From contig AZYM01000147.1 in assembly GCA_000611715.1 (NCBI GenBank), positions 186,001 to 250,000 on the forward strand: DNA of 64,000 nt. Reading direction: 5' to 3'. The notes under the pieces are model-generated. The model saw only the letters and a list, made by a program, of their open reading frames with translations, had not been told where the DNA came from and made no database searches. The position numbers and the translations under genes are program-made. Of this stretch, positions 46,325 to 57,343 are shown piece by piece. Origin of the DNA: Scolecobasidium constrictum UM 578. Taxonomy: Eukaryota > Ascomycota > Dothideomycetes > Venturiales > Sympoventuriaceae. How positions within the stretch are numbered: the stretch's first letter is position 1; each line of letters opens with the position of its first letter.

Positions 46325-48364
46325 AGGTATAAGGATGTTCTGCGGTCTTGTGATCTTTGTGATGCAATGGTATGGTGGTGACCACACTCTTGCCCTATAT
46401 AGCATAATTTTGTGGGCGGATCATAACGTGCAACTTCAGGTTCGCCTTATGATCAGAGATAATTTGATGTTTTAGAATAAAGACACTAAAATACTTTTCC
46501 TCCGGAAAGCCACAACGGGGACCGAATATACTATGTTAGTTAGATAATAACTTAACAGAAATTTGTTTGCAAATGATGTTCCGGAGAGACAGAAATAGAA
46601 TATGCAAGCCTTTCTATAGGTAAGGTAGGACCACGTGATCGAGGAGCGGGGTCTCTTATCGGCCCCGTAATGATCAATTAACGTTTTGGAAACCTTTAAT
46701 AATTAGTAGAACTATATCTCTAGCACTTCGTTGTATTCTAAAGGAGTAACTCAGGTATTAAAGCTACCGTAATTACTAGACTATTCGCGTTAAGTTAAAA
46801 TATCCGTAGGTGAGGCGATTAGTCCGACTAAGTGTGGACTCTATCCCTCTAGATCTCTTATTAATATTCCGAATAAAAGCTGAGTAAAGGGACGACTCGA
46901 GAAGAGTAAACATCTTATATAATATTAAGGTTAGGGATGATGTAAAGCGAACTATAATATCTACGACGGGACAAAGCTTTGATACAAAAGATATCACGGT
47001 TAGGGATCGCACTATAGACTATAATAGGCAGATGTTAGACTAAACAGCGCAGTGCATTGCCCGGGCTTATTCGACAATCGCGAGCAACGCGGAGGGCAAT
47101 AGTATGGCGGATAAACGTAAGGAGAGTCAGTATTCAGGAGGTCGAAGATTAGGAGGCTCGTAAATTCACCTTCATAAGAGCTGGATATAGGTCTCATAAA
47201 CTAAAGATAGGAAATACTCTTATCGAATAATAAATTATTATAAAGTCTTTTAAAGCGCGTCATCTAAGTGCTGGTATGCAGTCTTCGTGGTCTTTAAGAT
47301 ATGAGTTGACTTCTGTAGATAAGGCCTCTACGGTGCTGGATGTTCTGCCGAGGTTTAGGTTATTTATCGTGTAATTAAGTTCGCAGAGGCCTATAAGTCT
47401 TGCATCTTCTGACTTCGGTCTGCATAGACAAGAGCCGACGATATTAACTGTGCGAAAAGGGAAGAAGATCACGGCGAAGGGAGATAGGACCTTATATAGA
47501 CTAGGAACGTGCTAAGCCTCGCCGTCCAGCTCCTTGATTTATCAGTCTAGGGACGCACGGCTAGGTATGCGTTCGTTCGCTCCGACTATTCGTTGCTCTT
47601 CGCCAGATGATAGGCTATAGGCGTTTTATTACGAGGCTAAAGCGCATGAATGCATGACGATAAGACATGGCGGTGACGCATAATACAGTATTAAACGTCC
47701 AAGGCCAATATATCCTAGGAGTAAAACACTGCCATAGTAGTGGATTAACTTGTAGGCGCTCCTGGCGGAGCACCAGAGCAGCTTAACAACTTATTCACGA
47801 GCTTAGAGAGGGATAGGTCTTAAGCTAAAGTCCGCTTGTGCTGCCGAGGAGGCAATTCGGGCTAATAATAGAAGCCTTACCATAGACGCTGTAATAAAGG
47901 AAGGGAGTACTTAGCTTCTATATTATTAAGCCTCGCGGGTTAAACAAGTAGGTCAAGTATCCTATAGCTTTATAAAGTAGGCCGGATGTGCTGCGGTTCT
48001 GCTTATCACCGACGCTAACTAAGCAAGTGAAGTATTTAGATTAGGCGGCAGCGTATACTTCGATTATACTGCATAGACTTAGCCTAGACGAAGTCACGCT
48101 CTGACAGCTATACACGTCTAAGGCTTTATGTATAGCAGCCACCAACGCCGCTTGCCGGGATGCTATAGTCTAGTATAGATCGGCGACAATCAGGCTATGC
48201 TGGCGCCTAGTACGTAAAGGTATATGTGCGTTATAGTGTACTAAGCTCGGAAGGGCATCGACGTGAACATAGGGGTCTTAGATATTTAAGCCCGCTGCTC
48301 GCCCTGCGCGCAAGAAATCCTCTCTTCCTTCCCTTTTCCTTTAATATATACTCCTAACACATAT
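46325..48364. other. RIP-damaged stretch, no recognised gene; first 400 bp less damaged
   Basis: 46.33-46.70 kb has more CpA/TpG than its surroundings. Minus-strand open frames at 46776-47472 (61-78 codons) read fragments such as TSSTVEALSTEVNSYLKDHE but show no family features. A pyrimidine-rich run at 48.31-48.35 kb precedes the ATG at 48365 and may be its promoter. Confidence 0.3.
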
Positions 48365-50083
48365 ATGGCTGACACCTTGCTCTTATCCTAAGACGGCACG
48401 TCCTGCCACTGTCTCTTATCGGCGACTTATATGTCCCTACACCTCGTAGATGACGATGCCTTAAACGACGCTTTATCTAGCTGCATCGACATGTGGGCGG
48501 ATACGTTTAACAGCGTTGTATCTAGCGGTATACTGCTTATGCCTGACGTAGCCGTATCGAGCGTCGTAGGAGGCGGAGGAGGAGGAGAAGGAGGAGGGAG
48601 TAGAGCGTCAGTCGAGCATCCTAAGCCTTATACTAGGCTAAGGATGGAACCTACCCCTCCCCATTCATATGCCGTGCAGGACGCTGGTGAAATCTCCTTA
48701 GAGCTGCTAGATGTCTGTAGTAGGCAAGTAGAGATCCGGGGCTCGGCTGATATAATAGCAGCAGAGACAATATAGGGCGAGACACCTATGGACATGCAAG
48801 TAGATGATGCTGCCTAGGTGCAAGAGCTTATACTAATTGAAGATGCCCTACTCGTAGTAGATGTCTCTGAGCGTGTTGCGACTGTGCCTCCTTACGTGGC
48901 GAGCGCTGCTGACTATACCGGGATAATAACGGGTCCTGCGAGTCGGACTAGCGGATCATCGTCTGGCGGATTATTATCTAAAGTCGAGGTTATTAATGCG
49001 ATAGGCCTGATAGAGATCTCCGTCTAGCAAGACGACGGAGCTAAGGTTAATGAGTTGATCGACGAGGAGATGGTTGAGGAGATGGATGAGGAGATAGATG
49101 ACAAGGGCGATGATAAGGGGATGAAGGACGTTAATGACAGCGACAACGCTAATAAGAAGGGAGCCATTAATATAAACGAAATCGCTAATAACAACGAGAC
49201 TGCTAAGGGCAAGAACACCAGTAACAAGAACAACGCAAAGGAGAAGACTAAGGAGGAGGCAAGTGAGGAGGCCAACGAGGAGGCAAGTGAGGAGGCCAAC
49301 GAGGAGGCAAGTGAGGAGGCCAACGAGGAGGCAATTGAGGAAACCAACAAGGAGATCAGGGAGGAGGCCAATAAGCAGGTCAGTGAGGAGGCTGATAAGG
49401 AAGCCGACGAGGGCAACGACTCGACGCCTACTACCTAATCAGGTCTAGGACGCGACGCCGTAGCCACAGGATATCACCCCGAAGCAAGCGATAGATAAGG
49501 GCAGAGCTAAGGACTAGCTTTATCTAACGGTTGCCTCGATATAGAAGCTTCTACTAATTACTACCCTCCGGTGCTGCCTAGTCGTACTTAGTGCCGCCGC
49601 GGCACGCATGATGCGCTCGTCGTAGGCCCTGAGCTTACTAATCAGTCTGTGCACTAAGGTAGTGGTCAGGCTAAAGAGCTCCGCCGCATATTAACCGTCG
49701 TTATAATAGCTCTTTACGTCGTACTTTATAACCAGTCCATTACTAACCCTATGCTAGTGGAGATATTCCAGTCCGCCGACTTGTCCGACGTGCTTAAGTA
49801 TCCTTCACCTAGCAGCCAGATATATCGAGAGCGAGAGGGAAAAGTCTAGTAGGCCGAAGTTGTAGATCGGATAGCGCGAAGTACGAAGCGCAAGTTTATC
49901 CCGGTTATCGATTTAACGGGCGATGATAACGAGGATATCGACGTAGATAAGGCGTTAGGTAGGAAGAAGCCTCGCGTCTCGCCACGGTGTATAGCTAACG
50001 GCATCTATATCATTAGGGATAAGTAGTTACGATACAAGACGGACTAGATGAATCATCCGGTGAGCAGGTATCTGCGGGACTGA
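48365..50083 (+). pseudogene. Long degenerate acidic protein gene with a SUMO-interacting-like motif
   Basis: A single uninterrupted phase of 573 codons runs from ATG 48365 to TGA 50081-50083. It holds 13 internal TAA/TAG, no internal TGA and no indel. The N-part is acidic with a Gly-rich run (48570-48600). Residues of about 230-357 are a highly charged Glu/Lys/Asn region with an 8-residue, 24 bp repeat (EEANEEAS, 49254-49335). The C-part contains FIPVIDLTGDDNED near 49.9 kb, matching the classical V-I-D-L-T SUMO-interacting motif, followed by the basic cluster LGRKKPR, a likely nuclear signal. It may have been a nuclear adaptor. No enzyme domain is seen and the family is not recognised. The in-phase length makes coding origin convincing. 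Confidence 0.6.
49254..49335 (+). repeat. 24 bp coding tandem repeat (EEANEEAS units)
   Basis: Three near-perfect copies of a 24 bp unit, GAGGAGGCCAACGAGGAGGC plus AAGT, and a diverged fourth encode a repeating acidic octapeptide within the gene 48365-50083. Confidence 0.85.
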
Positions 50084-50949
50084 GCAGCAGTTATTATCAG
50101 GACGAGGATAAGAACATCGCATATACTGATATTGCTTAGCTAATATGTTCGTGGAGAGTCCGCTTAAGGCGTTTGCAGGGTCTATGATTTATTTACTGCG
50201 AATCGTGTTAGAATAATCCGATAATCTACGAATTAAGCATTTATGCGACACGATATGTTCTTACATTACAAGCTTGCCGTTTTAAGAGCTACTACCATCT
50301 CTTCCAGCTTGAGTGTCGAACGTGATATCAAAGGCTTCGGCGATGGCTGTCTCTCCGTATACACACACCTGGGCTAGCTTGCCGCTTATCGTATCGTGGT
50401 CGGTACCTGAACGTTACGTAATTTAATTCGGAAGCTTACTCTACGAGTTATAATCGGTCGAGTGGCTAACGCGTGAGCTATTCGGAGTCTAGAATGTAAG
50501 GTTAATTACTGCAGCCACGCAGTCGTGATAATAGTACGGTAAAAGTAGGTTAGTGATGTTATCACAATAGAGAAAGAGCTTGCCAGACTTCCAGTCGTGT
50601 CAATCATAGTACAGTAGCATGAACAAGTCATGCGGAGATGCAGACATAATCGAGGAGATGAAGGGTCGCAACAGATTTTAGGTATTAAAACGCAAGTTTA
50701 TAGACCCTAACATTAGCGTGGATTAGACGAAACAGACTCTAAGAACGACTTTCACTCTTCTCTACTTAATATTTTAGCCAAAAGTTTCCTGTATCTGAGA
50801 TTATCTAAAGGAGAAGAGGAATAGTTATGGTTTGTGTATGCTGCGAAGCTCGGATAGGGTCATGGCTTGACTAATAAAGCGAAGATAGCATAAGTCTATT
50901 ATAGATCCGTGCGTCACTCTAGCCAACCGATAAATATTGAGTTATGAAT
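50084..50949. other. RIP-damaged DNA, no recognised gene
   Basis: No frame can be followed on either strand for more than about 40 codons. Confidence 0.3.
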
Positions 50950-51727
50950 TATAATTCAAACTCTATAGATGCCAGATCTCGTTATTATATTTATAAAAAT
51001 ACGACTAAGCGACTTCCAGCGACGAAGCGCTCTTAAGATTAGTCGTTGTTATAGCACGACCTGTCCTGCGCCTTGCGGATTCAAAGTAACTAACCTTAAA
51101 CGCTGAATTCGCCAGCAAAGAGTAGCACGTTTAAATCTTCTACCCGTCGGGCGTGTGATTTACAGAGTACAGAGGAACTCCTTATAATGATACCCGAGCA
51201 CGGTCCTACGACAGTCGCTTAGATTATACTTCCGTAAACACTGATCCTACTATGTTTAAAGCGTGGGAACGAGGTTGACTGAATTAACGCAACAGCTAAT
51301 TCCTCGGCTAGGCTGTAACGGCGCTTCGACCGTCCTTTTAACTGGCTAGTCTATAAGGGTAAGTAAATCCAAGCGATAAGCCTCGATCGCGGAACGGGAC
51401 GAGCCAGCGATCTCCCGCCTGTCCGATGTGTTCCCTATCAGACTTTATCGCTATCGTCAAGCACGCGATATACCGAAGTAAAATCGAGTTTCGTACGCTT
51501 AACACAACACTTAATATCGTATAATAACCTTTAGCAGTACTATGCGGAGTAGCTATAATAGCCGTAGAAAGAAGTAGTATCGTTAGTATAGCTTGAGATT
51601 TATTGCGATATCTACGGGATGTCGCTCCGATGAGTGAGTAAAGGCGCCGAAGAGTAGGAAATGGGCAATATAGATGTATTAGAAGGCAGAGAATGGAGAT
51701 TACTATGAATCCTGAGTTATTGTTCAT
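50950..51727 (-). pseudogene. Unrecognised hydrophobic protein gene; 129-codon unbroken first part
   Basis: From ATG 51727 to TAG 51338 the frame is unbroken for 129 codons. It starts MNNNSGFIVISILCLLIHLY, a strongly hydrophobic signal-anchor-like segment, then RRLYSLIGATSRRYRNKSQ and a second hydrophobic stretch (AILTILLLSTAII). Past the TAG the same strand remains readable (ALIQSTSFPRFKHSRISVYG, LNPQGAGQVVL, ILRALRRWKSLSRIFINII) with sparse TAG to about 50.95 kb. The product would be membrane-associated and very basic. No family is recognised. A short intact ORF arising by chance in the first part cannot be excluded. Confidence 0.35.
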
Positions 51728-53599
51728 TTGTATAATCACTCAACTGTGTATATAAAGAGGGCAATCTGACCAATAGCCTGCTCGAGTTGCAAAGATAGCA
51801 GCTTAATATCACATGGATTATGCCTCGTTTGCGGCTAATCGCCTATCTAGCCTGTTGACGGCGACCGTGGAGTGTCATACCTAGCAGCAGGTCTCTAAAC
51901 GCCCGCTACGGCCCGTACGGGTGACTCTACGGCCGGCTACTTGCTATTACGCGGCCAGTATTCCTCGTATAGGGAGACGCTAGCGTCTAGTGGTAGCTAT
52001 CTATATGTAATGCTCTATACACGGAATATTACCCGTATGGAGAGCGTCCTATATGTGCTGTTTCTCACGTTCGGAGAGTAGCTGGCGGCTGGGACTAGCC
52101 GGCTACGTGGGACGTGCCACAGTCGATACCAGCTCTACGGGCATCTAGCCACAGACGACGCACAGCCACTTTATGATCACAGTCAGTAAAACTTTTAATC
52201 TAACTCCTTATTAGATTGTCTTAGAATATATTAGCGACTATCGCATGCCGGAACTTTTCTAGTAGCCTAAAGCAGAACTATGATATACACCTGATAATAG
52301 ACTCGTATAATAGCGAAATGATTATTCGGTGATACCTTAGGCTAGTACTAGTTAGAGTAAGCTTATACGTCTATATATTAACTACGTAAGGCCTTTAGCG
52401 TGCGGACCGAAGTAGTTCCGCCGCAGGAGATTAATATCGGCGGCCTTAAGTAAGGCTCGATATAGCCCGCACGTTAAATCCCGTACGGTCTTAATTAACA
52501 GGCCTACGAGGTTAACTTAGTCTAAGCCGCGCGGAGTGTGTCGTCCGGCGTTCCGCTAAAGCACAGACTCATAGACTTCGCGCTTAAGTATGAGCCTGAG
52601 CGATTACCCTAGCTTATTCAGCAAATATATGAAATCACGTGAGATTAATATAGGTATGCGATAATCTAGATATGTGATTAGAGAAGCACGCGCCTACTAC
52701 GGTAGGGTACCGAAGTTCAATTCTGATATCCGAACTCTAGATAAAAGAGACCTAAATCTAGTCGTATGGATGAAGTCTTTCCTCCTATTCGTTAATGGAG
52801 GATGTGCCATTAAATGCATGCTTTAGGTTAGGATATCTACATATTTCTTAGATGCCATAATGAAGAAAGAGTAATGACTCTTAAGTTCTACTCCTGAGCC
52901 TTCTAACCTTCTGTTTCTAAGCCGAGTTCTAAATCGTGTATAATGCTTAGAACAGTTCTCGCTTCGCCTGTTCTGCCTAAGTCATGTAGCGCCTATATCC
53001 CTTTGCTCTACCTCTACTTTATCCACCCGTAAGCTATCTAATCTTGGTGAATATCGAGATGCTGGCGTCGGTGCGTCGATTTCTTCGATATGCTTATACT
53101 CTCTTATTACCACCTTGCGCGCTGTGACAATCGGAGGAGGAGGGAAAAGTTTACTCTTGGCTACCGTTAGCGGAGGTCTGCACTACTGTGATAGACGAAG
53201 GGACCACTAACCTTGGCTTCGTTTAGACCTAGCGTCGAGAGCATCTGGCCATGACTCGTAAAGATCTCAAACTTGCTATTCCTCTCTAGAAATAAGCACA
53301 TGTTAGCGCCGAACTATACGTGCATCTTTTCGAGCTTAGTGTATAGGGTCTTCTTTTATCGCCGATAGTTTTCACTTCCTATCTGCTTCGAGCTCTTTGC
53401 CGTTGTCTTCCTCACACCTATAAATGGGAACGCGCGATCGGTGGCCATGCTCAGCTTCCTAAGGGCAGGTATGCACGAAATAGCTGCCTTTTATTATAGG
53501 GTTAGTCAAGCCATCTATTCAGACTCTAGTAGCCTAGAATCGGGCACCTCCAAAGTCGGAACGCCTGAACGCATTTCTACTTTCCTAGAATACTGTTTC
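51728..53599. other. Region upstream of the DUF3435 gene; no recognised gene
   Basis: If the recombinase is a Starship captain reading rightwards, the left end of that element should lie here, since captains usually sit just inside one end. I could not recognise an end motif, terminal repeat or target duplication. No frame is followable; 51.8-52.2 kb is GC-richer. Confidence 0.3.
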
Positions 53600-55936
53600 A
53601 TGAATTCTGTCTTCTAATCTATATTGCTGTCTCTTAAATCTGGGTATGCTGTTACTAAAGATCTACCGAGCTACGGTCCTTTCGCTTCACGCACACCTTC
53701 TAGCCAAGGTCACTATAAGATATCGACTCGGCGACTGTATGGGCAGACACCAAGCCCTCGTAGAACTGCCGAGTACTATAGACAGAAGCGCGCTAAGTTC
53801 GATATTGCCGAGTTAAATGGCGGAAACTATACAGATAACTCTCTGGGTCTTAAGAAGATGATAAAAATCCGGTGGGAGATGTGAGGCAGGCTCGATTTTC
53901 CTACAGTTCTAGTACTGATAACGAACAGGTACTGTACTCAAGTCGAAATTGACGCTAAAAAGGCTCTCGAAGCCTTTACTGAGCAGGATATATCGTGCTT
54001 TCTCGACTAGCTTATAGAGGAGAGTCGTGGTGGTATCGGCTTAGCTCGAAGTGTATAGACGTATTAGAACACCTTATGCATAGTCCGCAAGGTAGAGATA
54101 GGTTATATTACTATCGACGCTTACATAAAATACCGCATAACGAATATTAGTGTCCTAATTAGATAAAACGTGGCGTGCTGATTGGATGCAGGCAAGAGAG
54201 AAGATTACTAAGGACTACAACCTCCGTACCGAACCGAAAGTGAAACCTATTATACATGCTGAAGACGAGTTCGAGTGCTTAAGAACGCTTTAGTTATTAG
54301 ATGAACTTAAATTCGATACTAAAGTCCATAGACTAGGCTTAGCACTGCTCATGCAGCTCGTAGGCATAACTGGTAACCGACCGAAAGCACTACTGTAGTT
54401 ACGCTTTAAGGACGTCGCCGTGGCACTTCTCCCTAATCCGCATGGATCGGAATAGCCTCGCTTAATCATTAAATGGAAATTCAATACTACCAAGACCTAT
54501 AAAGGAGCTAAAGACGCGTTTATATTATGAATTCCCTCCTCCTGAGTAAGACTAACCTGATAACCAGTAACGAATTCCCGATACTAGATATTCTAAACGA
54601 ACCATGTCTTCTACTGTATCCGTATGTTATATTTCTTTCGCTTGCCTTCCTCCGTGATGCTTTTGACGTGCCTGGACTAACGCCGTTACAAGTCTATGGC
54701 TCGAAAGTCCTAGCTTGTAAGGGTTAACAGCTCTTCCTATGGAAACGCGAGATAGAGGATGCTTATATCTTTCGTAAATCCGTTCGATCTGCCTTCGGAG
54801 TGGATATGGCCGATGACCATCTCCTATACGAGGCGCTGAATACACGACTAAAGAAAGTAGGCGAGCTAATAGGCTTCTTAATACTAGTCGGTGCGTACTG
54901 CTTCCGCAGAGGGAACGGTAAAGCCTTGGATAATAGTAGTGAGTCCTATTGAGTCTAACTATTACTGAGCTCGTGGAGAAGCTAAGCCGGTGAATGGCCA
55001 GGTGAGATCAGCGACGCGCAACGCAATCTCTACCTTTAGTATGCGCTAAATTCCTCTGTCTTTCAGCGAAATTACCTCTTACGCTATATAATAATAAGCA
55101 CGCACGATGCGTATCGGAAATTGCCCTAGCAAGTTGAGATTATGCGAGTAGCGACAGGTATGAGCCGTACGATCGATAGGCGTCGCCCGCGGTTTCTTAC
55201 TTTAGTATAAGAAGAGGAAGTATAGAATCACGCGAAGGTATAAGAGCTGTTAGTAAAGAAGATAAACTTTAAACGCAGGTTGAAGTCGAATGGTAGGACA
55301 ATTAAAAGCTACGAAGGAACTCTATTATTTGACGAATATAGCTAACTTAAACGGGCATACGAGAGCGAACTCGAATTACAGAGGAAAACACTGCTTAAAG
55401 ATATGCGTTAGAACTTCGATAGAGAGTAGGCTATAATCGATCTTTAAGCTTAATTTAATAGCGATTAGGTTAAAGAAGAAGATAACGAGGATGACCTACT
55501 TCCTATCTTAGTCCTAGAACGCCTTGTAGTCCTTAACTCTCTTTTCAAGATCCGGTATTATACTCTAGAGGACGAACGCGCCCGCCGAGTTACCGCTATC
55601 GAGGCTATGATTACTCTAGGCAAGGTGCACGATAGCTACTAGTATCTAGTTCGTCGCCGTCGTACTAAAGCAGCCCTGGTTAGAATAAAGCTAGTGACCC
55701 AGTAGGCACCTGGGATATATAAGCTAAGATAATGCTTCTTCTGCGTGGCTAGATAGAACTACCATGAATATCATAGTCGAGGGGATCTGAAGAAATATAT
55801 TCTACGCTGCTACGTTAAGCGATAGAAGGATTGCGAAGCTATTACGTGTCTACTCGATAGCTAAATTTTAGATAGTAGCTGGCAACACGTGCTAGCGTAT
55901 GCATATAATATGCACGGTACACCGCTATGTAGGTGA
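53600..55936 (+). pseudogene. Degenerate DUF3435 tyrosine recombinase (Starship captain family)
   Basis: A plausible ATG is at 53600. The N-part reads HYKISTRRLYGQTPSPRRTA, EYYRQKRAKFD and then TEQDISCFLDQLIEES. The DUF3435 core follows: YNLRTEPKVKPIIHAEDEFE, LALLMQLVGITGNRPKALL (catalytic-Arg region, near 54.37 kb), LRFKDVAVALLPNPHG, NTTKTYKGAKDAF, NEFPILDILNEPCLLL, GAYCFRRGNGKALDNSSE (54.88-54.93 kb), FQRNYLLRYI (likely nucleophile region) and SRTIDRRRPRFLTL. A C-terminal zinc-finger-like part (CFFCVAR, GDLKKYILRCYV, YNMHGTPLC) ends at TGA 55934-55936. Phase changes near 53.88, 54.17 and 54.51 kb are introns or indels; TAA/TAG replace Gln/Trp throughout. The family moves giant fungal elements. 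This copy is inactive as read. Confidence 0.85.
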
Positions 55937-57343
55937 TAGATGTGATGTATCCTCGACCCTAACTCGTCTCACGGCTCTTGCGGTAGAACGGAGCACTATC
56001 ATAAGTTAAGGGTTATTTCTCTCTCTAATAACGAGTCAGCATTAGGACGGCGCCCAATTTAGCACCGATTATATTATATGGTTACTTCGGCATCATATAA
56101 TTAGGCATGTCGCGCAGTCACCTCGTTCCGTCTCGATCTACCAAGCCAGACACTAAGAACTCTCTCCTATAGTCCACCCTATAGAGGGCGCACCAAGCTC
56201 GATCGATTTCGTGCATTAACGCTACTAGTATGTTAGGGCAAAGTCGCATTAGGGACCTACCATTACTAATATTAGACTACGCTTTAGGTAGAAGTGTAAC
56301 CGGGTCAGTTACGTGCTATAAGAATATTAGCTAGGTACGAGGAGAATAGTTGCGGCTCATAGTTTCGATCGTTTGCTTATACCTTTAGTAAATTCGGAGG
56401 CCGAACCGAGCTTTAAGAGTAAGCTGTACTAGTATAGAGATAGTTAGGCATAAAAGAATGAGCCTTAAAGCTCATGAACAATCCCTTATACAGTAGGCAT
56501 TCCCTCAAACTTGCTCGTTGAATAAGCGCATATATATGTAAGACATTGCCTGCTTTAAGATACGTTTTAAAACAACAGCGCGTGACCATTATAAGTGTTA
56601 ATCATAGAACGCGCGCGTCTTACTTCTAGTCCATCCGTCTAACTTGTCTAACTTGTCTAACTTAAGTCAACTTCCTAAGTTGAAGCGCGGCGATGACGTA
56701 TAACACCCTCATGCCTAATATTGAGCTTCGGGGTGTCATACGTTATTAGCTCTATTTTCCCTTCACGCTAAATCTTTTACACCACGGGCGATAACTAAAT
56801 AGCAAGATATGCTGTTCGTAAAGCAATACAGGGAACTAAATATAAGCTATTTAATAATGTCCGAATCCCTCCCTAAGTCGTGATAGCTTTCCTGCAGATA
56901 ATATGAGAAGCATTAATTACACCCTTATAACCTGAAAGTGTTCATGAGTTAATGGTCCTATCTTAATTTAATATTCTCATGGTTAGTCCGTATAATATGA
57001 ACAAGAGTTTGCTCGCCCATCTTCGACCTCCTCGAGCTCGTCTATATACCGGCTAGCAGCGGCTTACTAATATAAGCACGGCGCTAGGGTGTAGGCGCTA
57101 AATTATATTATTGGCTCCTTAACTCCCGGCCGCTGTATAATGCGACCAATAACTGTACTAGCCTAGCTCTAAAAGAGGCGCTTTAAATCCGCCCTCGCTA
57201 TGCGTTCTGGCTAAATTATCTGAAGTGCACAGACGGCATCTGCTTTTACGATAAGGACTTCGCGGACCGGGAATTCTACTAATCTTTTTCTCTTGTCTAT
57301 AGTCGTGGTTTGTATGCTGTTTTCCTGAGGTGTAGTATCTAGC
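55937..57343. other. RIP-damaged spacer with a 9 bp triplication and an inverted repeat
   Basis: Three copies of TAACTTGTC-like 9-mers lie at about 56638-56662. An inverted repeat has arms ACGTATAACACCC (56696-56708) and GGGTGTC-ATACGT (56731-56743); one arm mismatch is an A/G transition. No gene is followable. Confidence 0.35.

Noticed and set aside
51728..53599. Left end of a Starship with terminal motif or target duplication
   Set aside because: Expected if the captain reads rightward, but I found no convincing end sequence; RIP may have erased it or it lies elsewhere.
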